From the NCBI RefSeq assembly GCF_036320965.1, contig NC_092234.1:30388703-30452702 (forward strand): 64,000 nucleotides of DNA. Direction: 5' to 3'. The position numbers and the translations under genes were made by a program. Source of the stretch: Panulirus ornatus. Taxonomy: Eukaryota; Arthropoda; Malacostraca; Decapoda; Palinuridae. Under the pieces are notes generated by a model. The model was not told the origin of the DNA, made no database searches, and saw only the letters and a list, made by a program, of their open reading frames with translations. Every line of letters starts with the position of its first letter. The first letter of the stretch is position 1. Positions 38,217-51,434 of this stretch are shown here, in pieces.

Positions 38217-38409
38217 TTTGACTCAATATACCACATAACTTATAAACAGCAGTGCCTCTAAACACACAAAGGTCCCAAACATTTATCCTCAGCTCCAGTT
38301 ATAACTGTCTCATTACTACCGTGAACAAGGCAGCCTTTCATTCACATAAACCCTGAGGATGGCTGGCAGACTGTGGCAAAGCGAGTTCTGACAATGAGCT
38401 GGTGCTAAC

Positions 38410-38413
<4 letters not shown>

Positions 38414-38488
<75 letters not shown>
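38414..38488. repeat. (TA)n microsatellite
   Basis: A TA array of about 75 bases at the tail of SINE-like copy C. Confidence 0.99.
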
Positions 38489-38497
<9 letters not shown>

Positions 38498-38722
38498 TTT
38501 CATGCTATTCGCCATTTCCCGCGTTAGCGGGGTAGCGTTAAGAACAAAGGACTGGGCCTTCTGAGGGGATATCCTCACCTGGCCCCCTCCTCTGTTCCTT
38601 CTTTTGGAAAAAAAAAAAAAGAGAGGAGAGGATTTCCAGCCTCCCGCTCCCTCCCCTTTTAGTCGCCTTCTACGACACGCAGGGAATACGTGGGAAGTAT
38701 TCTTTCTCCCCTATCCCCAGGG

Positions 38723-38727
<5 letters not shown>
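38489..38727 (-). mobile_element. SINE-like element, copy C
   Basis: Reverse-strand, nearly complete copy with all blocks, flanked by (TA)n on both sides (38414-38488 and 38725-38763). It is very close to copies A and B by eye, which suggests recent spread. Confidence 0.8.
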
Positions 38728-38766
<39 letters not shown>

Positions 38767-38804
38767 GTATATATATGTGTGTGTGAGTGTGTGTGTGTAA
38801 AGGT

Positions 38805-38882
<78 letters not shown>
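38725..38882. repeat. (TA)n and (GT)n compound array
   Basis: TA from 38725 to 38763 at the 5' end of SINE-like copy C, then mixed GT and a clean GT array to 38882. Confidence 0.97.
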
Positions 38883-38884
<2 letters not shown>

Positions 38885-39606
38885 GTCGTTGAAATTTATT
38901 CTTTAAGGCCACTCTGTACTACAACAACATATAATGATAAGTAACATACATAACATGCTGATACTCTCTCAACATAATAGTAAGTAATGTCATCTTTACT
39001 TTCGTGCCACACCTCCACGCCACATCCGAGACGAGCGCACCAAGCACGCAGTGTACGACACACGTGCCCACACCACCTGGCACGTTACGTCGAAGGGGAA
39101 GACATTCAGTGTGAATGCCAGGGAGAACGTTCTTACCCCGACCTAGCACTTGAGGTCGCTGCCACAACGCACTGCCTTGCCGTGTGACTCCGTACTTTGT
39201 GACAACCACTTACCTTCCATGTACTACACAGACCACAACACACACACATACTTTCAGCGTGATACTGACCTGAACCACGAATTCCACAACATACACAATG
39301 AATGAACGAAAGAACATCAACCAGACATCCAGTGTAGGAATAATGGCGCTACCTTCAAAGACCATAGGATGGCTCAACCTTCACTGAGGGATGGGGGGAA
39401 AAAAATCCCATTAACAACTACAAACGAGGAGCGACTTACGATACAGGACCAGGGGGAAGTATGCAGCTTCTTGGAGGCAACCCTTGTGATTAATCTACGC
39501 CATCACTCTCATCTGGACACACTTTTGGCCACGGACAAATTGTAGACCGCGCATTTACTGCCACTCTGCTATGAATCAGGATAATAGCTGATGGCCGGAA
39601 TGTGAT

Positions 39607-39647
<41 letters not shown>

Positions 39648-40420
39648 GGGTGAAGTGGGGTGAGGAAGATGAAATGATGCATGTATTTAAGTGCTTCGTT
39701 GGACTTTATTGCTTCCTGTCTCCATGTGATAATTTCAGCTGGTAATTGGCCTCCTGATGATACACTTTACATAGTATTTCCATTACTGGATTCATCATCA
39801 TTTTCATCATCATCATCATCATCTTGACTGACGCTGTCAACACGTCTCCGCGCTGCAATTACACCTGTCACTCTCACTATTTGTTATCACAGTGATATCG
39901 TCACGATTACCAAACGTGATATCCTATCACTATCACCACAATGAAAATCATTATCACCATCACCAACACAGCTATGACCGCCAGCACCATCCACACCATC
40001 ATCATCCCAAGATCATGTCACTATACGCAAAAATAATCTTGGAATTTCCTCACTGTATACAGTAAGGGATCAAGGGGGGAAGGGAATGTCGAGCGAAAAG
40101 AAGGGGAGGAGAAGGTGGCTGGGGGAGAGAGAGGGGAGGAGAAGGTGGCTGGGGGAGAGAGAGAGGCAAGGAGAAGGTGACTCGGAGTAGGAGAGAGGGG
40201 AGGAGTAGGTGGTAAGAGGGGGGTGGGGGAAGTGGGAAGTGGTGGTCGTGTGAGTAAGAGGGTTGGAAGTAGAGGACAGGCCAGATGCCTGTGTGAGGCT
40301 GGGCACATGATTAATAGCAGACGTGTTACAAAATCTAACCACTCAATACCAACTACACAAGATACATCTTAGTAACAGAAATATCAAAAGCATATGATAA
40401 TATCTATCATAAAAACGAAC
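38883..40420. other. No gene recognised; (GT)n at 39609-39644
   Basis: A 36-base GT array lies at 39609-39644 and CATCAT-rich sequence at 39790-40010. A GAGAAGGTGGCTGGGGGAGA duplication occurs near 40110-40180. Confidence 0.55.
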
Positions 40421-40424
40421 TAGC

Positions 40425-40745
40425 CAAAGAAAAAAACCAACATAAGTGTCTCAATAAATAAAAAGAAAAACCATGAACAGCCACGAATGAAAACCCACAC
40501 AATAAACCCGCCAATGTAAAAACCAAAATCAAGAACCAGTAACAAAAATCCACACCATAAACCAGCCACATGTAGAACTCAAAACAGGGAACCAAACACA
40601 GGTGAAAACCAAAATACAAAACCAGATACAAATAAAATCTACACCCAAGAAAACCGGCCACGAGTAAAACCAACAATACGAATCACTGATCATCCAAAAT
40701 AAGAATCGATATTACCAACCAACCAAAAATAAGAACCAGAGAAAC
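40425..40745. repeat. Degenerate A-rich minisatellite
   Basis: Imperfect units of 35-40 bp built from AAAACCAAAAT, AAGAACCAG and ACCAGCCAC blocks. Confidence 0.55.
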
Positions 40746-40909
40746 TCGCTTATTTATATGACGCTTCTGTGAAGGTGACTTCACGTGACTTCACTCTGAG
40801 TGATGTCATATAGACGTATGTTTCGGATCTTAATTTCCCTTAAAAGCAAACAAACCTGACTGAATATGTGAGTATGTAACAAATTACGTCACAGGATAAG
40901 AAGAAGTCT

Positions 40910-40949
<40 letters not shown>

Positions 40950-41010
40950 TAATAATAATGATAAATAATAATAGTAATAATAATAATAGTAATAACAATA
41001 ATCATAATAA
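40910..41010. repeat. (AAT)n microsatellite
   Basis: About 100 bases of AAT with occasional AAC, ATG and AGT variants. Confidence 0.97.
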
Positions 41011-41685
41011 TATTGACGAGAGAATGGGAATGATTTTAATACCAGAAAACTGATATCATGCAGGTTATATGTAGCTTTACAGGTAGAGAAAGGGCAGGGC
41101 AGACTTTCTGATGATCAACGCACTTGGTTGACGAGGGACGCGTCAAATGCTGGAGGGGTTCTTGTAGAGGTCGGGGACCAGGGGGTAGGGTGCGTGACGT
41201 CAGTGGGGCTGCGTGACGGGCGCGGGGCTGAAGCCTTGTTACCCGAGCGAGATAATCCCAGTTTAAGTCTAAATTAAGCTCAGTCTAAGCCTTCCTCTGC
41301 TGGTGTACCTCCCTCCCTAAGACTGTGGTCACGCCCGCCCTGACACCAACGGGGTTATGCTCACTCACACGTTGGCCTCGGACTCGCCAATTTTCCGGCC
41401 CCACACTGACGCTGGACTTTACACCGTCTCCGGTAGTTTCCCACGTGGAGCTAAGGCTAGGATGGGGTCGGGGGGGAAAGGAAGAAACTGGTTTTAATGT
41501 TCATGTTCTCGTTATGTCAAGGTGGGGCAAGTGGGGGGAGGGGTTAAATGGTGGTTAGTCTACGTCTGTGAAGATTTCTGTTATCGTCTCTATATCACGA
41601 TGGGTCGACCACCGACCCTATACTCCCTCCTCATCAACACGGACCCTCTCCTCCGTATCCTCCCATCTATGAGTTCGCGGTGGTG
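41011..41685. other. No gene recognised
   Basis: Mixed to G-rich sequence without supported features. Confidence 0.5.
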
Positions 41686-41689
41686 GCGG

Positions 41690-41895
41690 GCTGTACTGGG
41701 TGGTGGTGGTAACAGATGGTATTGGGTGGGAGTGGTGGTATATGGCACTGGGTGCTGGTGGTAGAAGCGAGCTGGGTGATACTGCTGGTAGACGTTCCTG
41801 AGTAGGTGGTGAGGTGGTTCCTGGTATTAGGTGGTAGCGGTGGTATATGGAGGTGGGTGGTGATGGTAGTACATGGTACTGGACGATACTGTTGA
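41690..41895. repeat. Degenerate GGTGGT-rich minisatellite
   Basis: Repeats of TGGTATTGGGTGG, GGTGGTA and ATGG(C/T)ACTGG with variable spacing. Confidence 0.6.
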
Positions 41896-42534
41896 TGATG
41901 CTGGCAGGTACTAGTGATCACAGTTCCCCTTCTTCTCCAACACTACTTCATGGTCTTGCCATCCCTCCTCCTCTTCCTCCGTCCTCCCCATCGCCGGCCT
42001 CCCTCACCCTCCGGTCGCCCCACATCAGCAGGTTCAACGTGCTTGCTTTCATCATGAGAGTCACTCATGACATGATCATTTCCAGGGCGCACTCCCTCTT
42101 AAGGCTCTACCACATGTCAGTCTCTCAGACACTCGCTCACCTCAACAATACCCCCGTCACCTCAGCGTCACCCTTCCATCTCCGTGACATCCCTCCACCT
42201 CAACGGCTTTAAGCATATTGAAGACTGAAGCACCTACCACAAAAGCAAGGCACACATAAACTAGTACACGATTATATTCAATCTTGTTTCTCATACACGT
42301 ACGGAAAGAATAACACATCACGCTACACTTCGTCAGAACAGGTCGGGAGAGGAGGCATGAAACATCATAAGCAAAGTAAAACAGGTAGGGGTTGCTAAGG
42401 CAAACAGCCACACTGTTAAGGCTATACATAAAAGACGTGAGAGCAAGTGAACGAACGGAACTCCTTAGCAAGCCACATGTATTACCCACACCAGCTGGAT
42501 ACGTGATCACGGTAAAACAAACATTAGGAACAAT

Positions 42535-42765
42535 CAGTCCCTCGAGCACAACGTTACGACCCCTGAGGACGACGGTGTACGACCGTTGGGTATGATGGCC
42601 TGGCCTCGGACCTTACTGTTTACTGTCAGGTAAAGGTCATACCGTCATACCCGACAGCCATACCGTCGTGTTCAAGGGCCGCTCCTTCATGCTCAAGGGC
42701 CGTACCGTCGTGTTCAAGGGTCTCTCCGTCGTGTTCTTAGGCCGTGTCGTCGTGCTCGAGGGGCA
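42535..42765. repeat. Minisatellite of the dispersed 22-bp family
   Basis: Units GCCGTACCGTCGTGTTCAAG plus GG repeat with changes at 42655-42765, with looser copies to the left. Same family as 2835-3030 and 63275-63395. Confidence 0.75.
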
Positions 42766-42769
42766 GAGC

Positions 42770-43970
42770 GCAGAAGCGAGCCAGTGGAACACACGAGTGT
42801 TGTGCTGCGCATAGTGCAAACAAATCAGTAGCCAATACAGCAACCGTAGGCTAAATCAAATTCAAAATCACACAGACTGTGGACACAATATACAGATGGT
42901 CAAATATATGCGCAATAATCATGACATAAGGCAAACATCAAACATTTGAGCTAATCTAGGTACTTATTGTGCACGGTTAGGAGTTTCTCTATGGCCAGAA
43001 GCCTTCGTTAAGGTACCTAACCAGCATATGCTAAAAGGCAGCAATGGTCCGCCTTTCTAACTTGTCCAGCGATAACTAAGCAACGCTTTACTCTGTAAAG
43101 CTGGTTCGAACACACGTCAGCAGCTTACGTCACAAAAGGTGTGCCTTTTGCGACCACTTCCGTCACAAGTGGAAGCTGTGGGTGGAGCCCGAAATGGAAC
43201 GTTCCAATGAATTGCCCGCGCCGTCTCAGCTCACACACAAAAAAAATAAATACTGACCTGGCTGGGCGAGATGGTGCTCAAGCAGAGAGGCAGATAGTTT
43301 GACCAAAACTATCGATCGATAACAATGTAAAAATTGGTTACATGACAGTGTTTTATTTAGTAAAAATACTCCCTACTTTAGTGACGATATCATACAAGGA
43401 TGACCTGTAAGGAGCTGTATCATCTCATTTCTTGTCTGCATACCTTCACGTACTTCCCATCCTTGTATCACCTATCGATTACATACGTTTTTTGTTACTT
43501 GTATAAACCACGAAGTTTCAGGTGAGTTTAACCCATGTTCAAAGCGGGAACTGAGGGCACAAAGTAGAGATTGGGCCATGCACAACATGCAGTCTCATCA
43601 TCTACAAGCCACAAAAATAAGACGAACAAATACACAAAATAAGACATACAAACACACAAAATGATCAAGTTTGGAACAGCACAATATACTACAGAATCAC
43701 AAGTGAACTATTCACTAATCGCAAGGTAAGCAAATAACTGAATCAGAACATTTACAAAAAAAAAAAAAAAAAAAAAAAAAATAGTGAAAACCAGCGAATG
43801 AGTAAAATAGGGCTAACAAAAGACTAAAAACAAAAACACAAAAAAGAGGAAAAAAAGCCGAGAAGAAAACAAGAAATGCAAGCAACAATTTGCTTGCCTT
43901 ACAAGCAAGATAAACATACACAGCTGACTGCATCTGAGGCAGCCAGTCACATATAACGAAGGTAAACAGG
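42770..43970. other. No gene recognised; A-run at 43755-43782
   Basis: An A-run of about 26 bases lies at 43755-43782. Nothing upstream of it was recognised as a retroelement. Confidence 0.5.
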
Positions 43971-43974
43971 CAAA

Positions 43975-44790
43975 CAAGTTGTCAGGGAGGAAGGGAGAAG
44001 CAGTCCATGGGAAACAGACCACTACAAACCACAAAAGAAGGGCAAACAAGTGGTCGAGGAAGGGAGTAATCAGCCAGAAACGAAAAGTAAACAAGTGGTC
44101 AGAGGAAAAGTAATCCAGCACAAAAGCAAGACAGACAAATGGATGAGCAGTGAACAACAAAAACATGGCAAACAGCTGGTCACAGGAAGAACAGCCAACA
44201 AAAACAAAACATTAACAAAGCAAGTGGCAGAGAAGAGGTAACTCTACCACAGACGCAGTTAAGAATGTGGTTAAAGGAAAACTCAGCCACATAAACAAGA
44301 ACAATTGATCGTAACAGGATTAATCAAGCATATAAGGTAAACAAGCAGTACAAGGGGAAACACAACTATGGAATCAACGTATATACTTGGTCAGGGCCAT
44401 CGCCAATCAACTAGATAAACAAGATAAACAATAATTTGAAGAAGCCGTTATCAACCGCATCAAGATAGATAAACATATGCAGCTGAAGCAATAATCACAA
44501 TCAACCATACAAGGTAAACAACTGGTCGGGATAACGAGTCATAAACTACATAAACAGAGTAAATGTGTGGCCAGGGATGGAATGACAGAGTTCCATATAC
44601 AACATAAGCGACTAGTTCAAGTAGAGGCCAACCATACACGTGATCGAGTAAGGTATAATCAGTTAACAGGTAAACGAGTAGTGTGTCAGGAGTTATCAAC
44701 AAAGTAAACAATGTAAACAAACTGTGCATAACGGAACGAAGTGAAGCAACAAGGTAAACAGGTAGACAAGTGGCTGGGTCCAGGGCAACA
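43975..44790. repeat. Highly degenerate tandem repeat
   Basis: The motif GTAAACAAGTGGTCAGGG recurs with variation about every 45-65 bases (for example near 44029, 44090, 44516 and 44755). Confidence 0.5.
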
Positions 44791-45024
44791 ACAGGGGGAT
44801 GGACCACGTTTAAATCTTGCCGGTCTGTCGCCTTTCTCATGTCACCCTCACCACCCCAGCTCACCTTACTGCCCTACCTGCCTTGTTCGTCCTCCTTCTG
44901 CCACCGCTGCTGCTGCTGCTACCGCTCGTGGGAGGAATGTGGTACGGGAAAGGAAAGGGGCAGGGTGGAATAAAGTGGAACGGAATGTAAGGGGCAGGGA
45001 GGAAGAATGGAAGAGGATAACAGA

Positions 45025-45520
45025 TGTGACACAGGTATGAACGGAGCAGGGTGATGGGCGACGCAGGGTTATGGACGGGGGCAGAAAAATATGAAGTTAA
45101 GAGGTATGAACGGGGAAGCACAACAGAAGAAGGCAGATGTATGAACGAACGGTCCAGAGGTACCAGAAAGGAAGGGGAAACGATATCAGTAGGGCATTAC
45201 TACAAACTGGGCAGAGGTACTACTAGTACGGCAGGGGTGTGAACAGGGCAGAGGTAACAGTAAGGCAAGGTAGAGGTATCAACTGGGTAGGGGTACAAAC
45301 AGCCCAGAGGTACCAGTAGAGCGAGGTTAGGATCGACAAGGTTATCAACGAGACAGGGTCACGAATGGGGTAGAGGTTTAGGTGGACAGGGGTAGGTTAT
45401 GGGTAAGGCAGAGGTATGCACGGGGCAAGGGGGTACGAAAAGGGGCAAGGGTACGAGGGCGGCCGGGATGTAAACGAGGTAAGGGCGCAAGAGAGGCAGG
45501 GTATGAACAGGGAACGGGGG
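45025..45520. repeat. Degenerate G-rich minisatellite, about 20-22 bp
   Basis: Repeats of GGTATGAACGGGGCAGAGGT and variants. It is continuous but poorly conserved. Confidence 0.6.
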
Positions 45521-45831
45521 AATAAAAGGAGAAAGATTAAGATTGATTAGAGATTAAGCAGAAAGAGGAGAAGGAACAGGGGAGGGAAACATAAGAGATG
45601 GGAAGGGGAGGATGTGGAAAGATGAGACAAGGGGGAGCCACAGGAAGATGCAGGTAGGTAGGAAGGGAGTCAGTTTGGCAAGGCGAGGAACCAGTGGAGG
45701 GGAATGGGACGGTAGTGGGGTATGGATCAAAGGGTTTTTAACGGAAGGACATGGCTTAGAATGGCCCAGTTTGAATTAATAAAGATAAGACTGTGGGAAA
45801 CACATGCAGAAGCTGCAGCAGTAAGCTTGAG

Positions 45832-45881
<50 letters not shown>
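45832..45881. repeat. (CA)n microsatellite
   Basis: A clean CA array of 50 bases. Confidence 0.99.
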
Positions 45882-45959
45882 CGGTACAATGCCCTGCCGA
45901 CAGAGTTAAGACACAGTAGGTTAGCTAGCTCGCCTCGAGCTTTTTAAAATCTAGACCAC

Positions 45960-45961
<2 letters not shown>

Positions 45962-46041
<80 letters not shown>

Positions 46042-46118
46042 AAAACGGATATACAGAAAGAACGGGGTGGGGTTAGAGGTGATGGTAACGCGGACAGACA
46101 GACAGACAGACAGACAGC
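45962..46118. repeat. (GA)n microsatellite, then short (CAGA)n
   Basis: GA from 45962 to 46037. A 23-base GACA tract follows at 46096-46118. Confidence 0.98.
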
Positions 46119-46119
46119 A

Positions 46120-47335
46120 CAAGAGCGAGAGGGAGGGTGAGGTATCGGCAGGGGTGGGAGTAAGGTATCGGGATACCCTTACATCTTTTTTTTCCACAGT
46201 GCCAAGATAATCACCCAGCCTGGACCAGAACGCCCTACCACCCCAGAATCTCTAATTTCTTACATCCTTTCTTTAATAAATCCGTAATGAAACGAAGATA
46301 ACGTTAAGACTAAACTTTACCAGGAGTGTGGTCTCTCGATGTAGCGCGAGGCGTCATATTACTGGTTCCCTGGATATATTCATAACCTCAATTAACACAT
46401 AAGGGTACTTGACGTGAGGGGTATAGAAACATGGTCCACTTCTGGACTACCAATAAAGACCACTAAACCATCATTAACTCAGTTCCGCAGGTAAACCACA
46501 AGGCTGGGAGAGCGGTCTGGGAGAGGGAACGCGGGACTGTCATGTAACCCAAGACGAAAATAATGTATCAGGTGTTGATGAACCAGTAATTATTTACTCT
46601 TGTGTCGTCAGGTCACACCACCACCAAGGGCGGGTGTGTAGAAATTATAGACCAGGATGATGAATCATACGCTCTGATTACTGCTGATGTTACTGATGAA
46701 TTCTACACCCTATTTACGGCTGAAGATGATACTGATTGATGGCGTTCATGAGGCCAACATAACCTTTCGTATATCATGGACCCCATGCAGGCCCTAAAGT
46801 TCCCAAGCATTCAACGGAAATAAAGAGAAAGACGGACTTCAGAAGCTAAGGGAACTTTATGATCGAAACCTAAACTTAATTCCATACCAAGGTGAGGAAA
46901 GACGTAACGCGCTTTCTCTCATTAATACAGTGCGACATGTAAACACATCACTCACTGTGTCAAGCGTGTAACCTCACAGCCCTGCAGAGGCCACACAGCT
47001 CACTCAACTCCAATCGTGAGGCAGGAGGGGCCTCCTGGAGCAGGGAGCGAGGCGTTGCTACGTCCCCGCCCGGAGGCCGTGGCCAACCCCAACCGAGCGG
47101 AAACTTACCCTCCTGCTGGAAATAAAATCTCGTTTTCTTTTTTTTCAAGAACACCGGTTTAATGACTGATCAGGCAGGGGTTTCCGGTAGGTCAGGAGGG
47201 GGAGAGAGAGAGGGAAGGGGGGGGGGGGGAAGACTAAAGTCCACTTGAGAAGGGCACCAACTCCCAGGGGTCTGTGAGATCAAACGGGCGCCGCTGTCTC
47301 TATCTGTAATGAAGTTGTTCAACAAGAATGGAGTT
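46120..47335. other. No gene recognised
   Basis: Mixed sequence with a G-run at 47217-47229. Confidence 0.5.
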
Positions 47336-47339
47336 TTGA

Positions 47340-47900
47340 TCTACAATACATAAAGCTCTGTCTGCAGTTAAGCTCAGTGACGAACGTCTGTGGAAAGTGC
47401 ACAAAGTCCGTCTACAGTGTACTGGAAACTATCTATGGTATAAAGGAACCCTGTTCACTGGGACTTGTATATTTGCGCAAGTGATTTTGTTTCCAGTAAA
47501 AAAAATGTATTGTAGTTACAGCTGAGACTCGTCTTTAGAGCGATATATATCAGTCTACAATACCGGGGAATCTAAAGTGATGGGAGGATCGGAGTTTGTG
47601 TACAGTGAAGAGTTGGTATACAGCGAAGTTTCTACAGTTAAAAAGGGGTTCTGTTTACACTAGAGCCGAGGTCAATAAGTGAGTGAGTATTCTGTCATAC
47701 AGGCAAGAGACTATTTACAGTGAAAAGTTTTCTGTATGCAGATCCTTCAGTTTTCAAATATCGACTTTCATCCTGAACAAAGAGGCACCTCTACAATGAA
47801 CTCCTCTCAAGATCAAATAATTCCAACTGTGTACATGAAACCTGGTCTCTACATTGTAGGTTCTCCTTACAATGAGAAGTTTTCTTAAAACTGCGTTACT
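47340..47900. repeat. Possible ancient tandem repeat
   Basis: Recurrent TACAGTGAAG, CTGTTTACACT and TCTACAGTGT motifs every 30-50 bases. Too diverged to define a unit. Confidence 0.3.
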
Positions 47901-47904
47901 GTCC

Positions 47905-48740
47905 ATTACCAGGAGGTTCTGTTGCAAGATGTGGCGTCTCTGCAGTATAGGAATCCATCATTGACACCTAAACCCTTTTGAACGAGACGCTGAAAACGAT
48001 AAGGTCATCATCAAAGACGATGGTAACGGCGTTCACAGACAGTCCTGCTGAGACTTCCTATGTATTTCTAGACACAGTAGCCCGTAGTCCTTAACTCTTG
48101 TACCAAGAACTCAGAATCTCCCGATCTCTTGTGGCCTGTCACACAAGCTTTTACAAACCTTCAATCAAACATAACCTTCAACACAACTTAGTGAAATTGG
48201 AATATGGTCACTTGCAATCTGCGAAGACATTTCTTCCTTATTTTCCCAAAAGCATAGGTTCGTGTCGTACAAATTTCAACGTTATTCTTGAATAAAAACC
48301 AAAAGAAAATAAAAGTAATCCGACATCATCACAATTTCGGAAAACCAGCGAATTTTGTTAGCTTAGATCAGGTTAGTTTTATGTTGTCTGTTTTGGATGG
48401 AACTTTTTCCCATGGTTTTGGAGGTCGCTTGAACGATTCGGACGTTCACTTCTATCGCAAACAATTGAATATTCGAAACGGTATCTTTACTCGGCAACCA
48501 ATGGTACAAGAGATAGAACATCTCTCGAGAAAAAAAGGCAGGTCGTGTTCGAAGGCGTCGACTGCACCACACATCTTCCTTCCCTTCGTTCATTTTGCTC
48601 TCATTTTTCACTTGCATTATTCACTATTCAGTATACCAAGTTGTCGTGTTAACTTGCCTTCAAAGTTTTCTCTGTTCTCTCTATACCATTTACGATATCA
48701 TCCACCGTTCAATATGTTATGCCGTAAAAAAATCTTCGTT
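47905..48740. other. No gene recognised
   Basis: A 154-codon open frame at 48288-48752 matches no family I know. Its last codons run into the CR1-like fragment. Confidence 0.4.
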
Positions 48741-48744
48741 TCAA

Positions 48745-49125
48745 ATTCTTAAATTGGAAGCAGTGCAGCAAGGAGCAGCTAAATTGATTCCTTCCTTACG
48801 TAATAAACCACGTGAGGAGAGACTGGGAGAATCAAAACTTGTTCTTCCTTAGCAAGAGGCGTCTCCGGAACCAATCAATAAAATGTTTTAAAATACTTAA
48901 ATGATTCAACGACGTCGATGTTGAACATTTCTTCACAGTAGCGCCAACATCACCAACGAGAGGAAATGGACTAAAAGAGATCACAGAGTCAATCTGAAGT
49001 GTACGAAATATATTTTACCAACTTCAGTGATAGGAGGAATAAGCTCCCAGAAAATGTTGTTCAGAGCACCCTTCATATCTTCAAAATCAGGCTTTATTAC
49101 CACTTGTTACTTTCCGGTACTAAGT
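48745..49125 (+). pseudogene. CR1-like LINE, C-terminal RT fragment
   Basis: The codons give LEAVQQGAAKLIPSLRNKP and EERLGESKLV, followed after frameshifts by SLAKRR-type residues, FKILK and FNDVDVEHFFT. Then come TRGNGLK, HRVNLKCTKY and NKLPENVVQSTLHIFKIRL. This is the usual end of CR1-type RT proteins (thumb plus C-terminal block). Only about 380 bases remain, so it is a typical 5'-truncated LINE relic. Upstream, 47.9-48.7 kb shows no further LINE codons that I can recognise. Confidence 0.75.
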
Positions 49126-49129
49126 AATT

Positions 49130-50050
49130 CACTTAATCAGTCATCATAACGTAGTAGTATATCATGCTACCTTCTTAACAAATGATCTTCCCCTGGCCAT
49201 GCTGCTGTAACATACCAAGACTGATTAATGTCACCTGCTTTGAGAGAGTAAATGAAAATTGTTATTCTTCAACATCAGGAAGAATACAGATATGGTAAGT
49301 CGAGAGGCTAGAGCTAACGTTTACCCTTACTAATGTCTTTATACAAAAACGTGAGGGGATGCATGTCGTTGGTGATGGGACGCGTGACATATTCATGCTT
49401 ATTCAACCTTATGACTTTCCTATACAATTTTCCTTAATGCATATCAATCCTGCAAGGTATTTTTTCCTATCTGTCTTCCGCCCGGCGTGTGCCGGAGGGA
49501 GCGGAGGGCAGTGAGGAAGCCTCTGCTTTGGTATCCTTTTCTTCGACTGCTTTTAAGGGGACCGCATTGGCTTGGACCTTGGGTCTATATATCTATATAA
49601 GCACGTAATATCTGTTTTCTTTTATATCTATCTATCTACATCATCATCGTCCCTTCTCCATGTCATCTCTGCTGCCTGTAATCATCACTACTCGTCTCCT
49701 AAACCATCCCAGCTCCGGGATATCATACTTGCTCCTCTTATTCACGCCATCTAATAATTCTCTTTAAATATATATATCCGGCTGGAGACGAACCTTTGGC
49801 AACAGCATCAGGACATCCAAGGTCTTTGAAACTTCCGTTGTCAAATCCATCATCAAACTTAATAATATTCTTAAGAAGTCTTTTTTTTTTCTATAATCAA
49901 AGGTGTACTAAGGAATCAAATAGCTCATGGTATTTTTTTTTCATACACTTACCTGCTTAATCTCCTTTTGTAGACTGACAGAGTAAGAGCATATGAAAAT
50001 TTGGAAAAATGTACAAGCAATGGAGCACAGAACTAAATATCAATAAGCAC
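49130..50050. other. No gene recognised
   Basis: A/T-rich DNA without supported features. Confidence 0.5.

Positions 50051-50052
<2 letters not shown>

Positions 50053-50124
<72 letters not shown>
50053..50124. repeat. (TA)n microsatellite
   Basis: A TA array of 72 bases at the tail of SINE-like copy D. Confidence 0.99.
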
Positions 50125-50127
<3 letters not shown>

Positions 50128-50274
50128 TCTTTTCTTTCATACTATTCGCCATTTCCTGCATTAGCAAGGTAGCGTTAGGAACAGAGGACTGGGCCTTTGA
50201 GGGAATATCCTCACCTGGCCCCCTTCTCTGTTCCTTCTTTTGGAAAATTAAAAAAAAAAAAAACGAGAGGGGAA
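50125..50274 (-). mobile_element. SINE-like element, copy D, 5'-truncated
   Basis: Only the 3' part of the unit is present, from the GAGGGGAAG/A-run region to the CGCTACCTTGC tail. The break point joins a second (TA)n array (50275-50300), and the tail joins the array at 50053-50124. 5' truncation is the usual mark of target-primed reverse transcription. Confidence 0.75.
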
Positions 50275-50300
50275 GATATATATATATATATATATATATG
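50275..50300. repeat. (TA)n microsatellite
   Basis: A TA array of about 26 bases at the truncated 5' end of SINE-like copy D. Confidence 0.95.
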
Positions 50301-50831
50301 AAATCTTACCCTAAATAAAAATAATTGAACGAGAATCACAACCAAAGTGTGTCCTTCTGTAAACTAGATACTCTATCGTGGGTTCAACCTGATGAAACAT
50401 ACTAGACATCTCTCCACAGTAAACGTATGGTGAAACTACGACGGTAGGTGTCGGGTCGGGTTCAGTCGATGATGAACTCTAAGGTGGTATCATGTCTTGT
50501 TTTACTCGCTCTGGGGGTGATGGTGGAGGCCTGACTCGGGGTCACCTTGATGACCTTAATCTTCATGACCTTTCCACAGTTTGAAACGAATACATTTTTA
50601 AAAGGCTACCAATGTAGCGCTCTGCCTGCACTATATAAAGGCGATCGCACGAGGGTGAGAGCGCGAGCCCAGCAGGGAGGCATATAGAGCGAAGCCACAA
50701 TTTTCCTGCGAAAATTCACCGATTCGTTTTCTAAAATGTAATGACAGGACACCGTGCAACAGATAGATAGATGAAGACCGTGAAACACAAGGACTTCCGC
50801 ATGTGCTAGTACACGACTACCGGCACATGAA

Positions 50832-50836
<5 letters not shown>

Positions 50837-50901
<65 letters not shown>
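50837..50901. repeat. (GA)n microsatellite
   Basis: A clean GA array of 65 bases. Confidence 0.99.
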
Positions 50902-50904
<3 letters not shown>

Positions 50905-50959
50905 ACAAAATCAATCAATGACGTGTGTCCGAATTTTCCAATACAAGCAGCACTATAAA

Positions 50960-51430
50960 CGTCAAACTACAACAGTAAGGACAACGGTAACAATATTACG
51001 TATACGACAACTGCAACTGTGTGCACAACAATAATAAAAGTATGTACAACACTTATGATAGTCGAGAACAACATCAGTAGAGTATAACAATCGGTACAGT
51101 TGACAAAACTACAACAGCAGCATGTACAACAATCACAACAGTAGAGGTAACATAACCGGTGGCATGTACAACACTTACAACAGCAGAGATAACGTAAACA
51201 GCAGCATGAACAATTACCACAGTCCAGAGAATACAAATGTCATTATGTACATAAAAATACAGTAGTAAAAAGAACAAAAACAGGAGCATGACCGGCAGTT
51301 AGAAGAGCACTTACCAAAAACAAAAACATTATCATGTCCAACAAGAACAGTAGGACCAAGAACAAGACACAACAACAGTGTGTACAACAATTACAAGAGC
51401 AGAGACAACAACAAGACCAGAAATGTTACG
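50960..51430. repeat. Degenerate tandem repeat, about 42-bp units
   Basis: Units of GCATGTACAACAATCACAAC followed by AGTAGAGGTAACAT. Clearest at 51119-51215. Confidence 0.65.
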
Positions 51431-51434
51431 CCCC

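Noticed and set aside
48288..48752. 154-codon open frame
   Set aside because: No domain recognised, and it runs into a LINE relic at its end.
50967..51289. Cysteine-rich minus-strand peptide
   Set aside because: Cysteines come from the ACA-rich degenerate tandem repeat, not from a zinc-finger or toxin fold.
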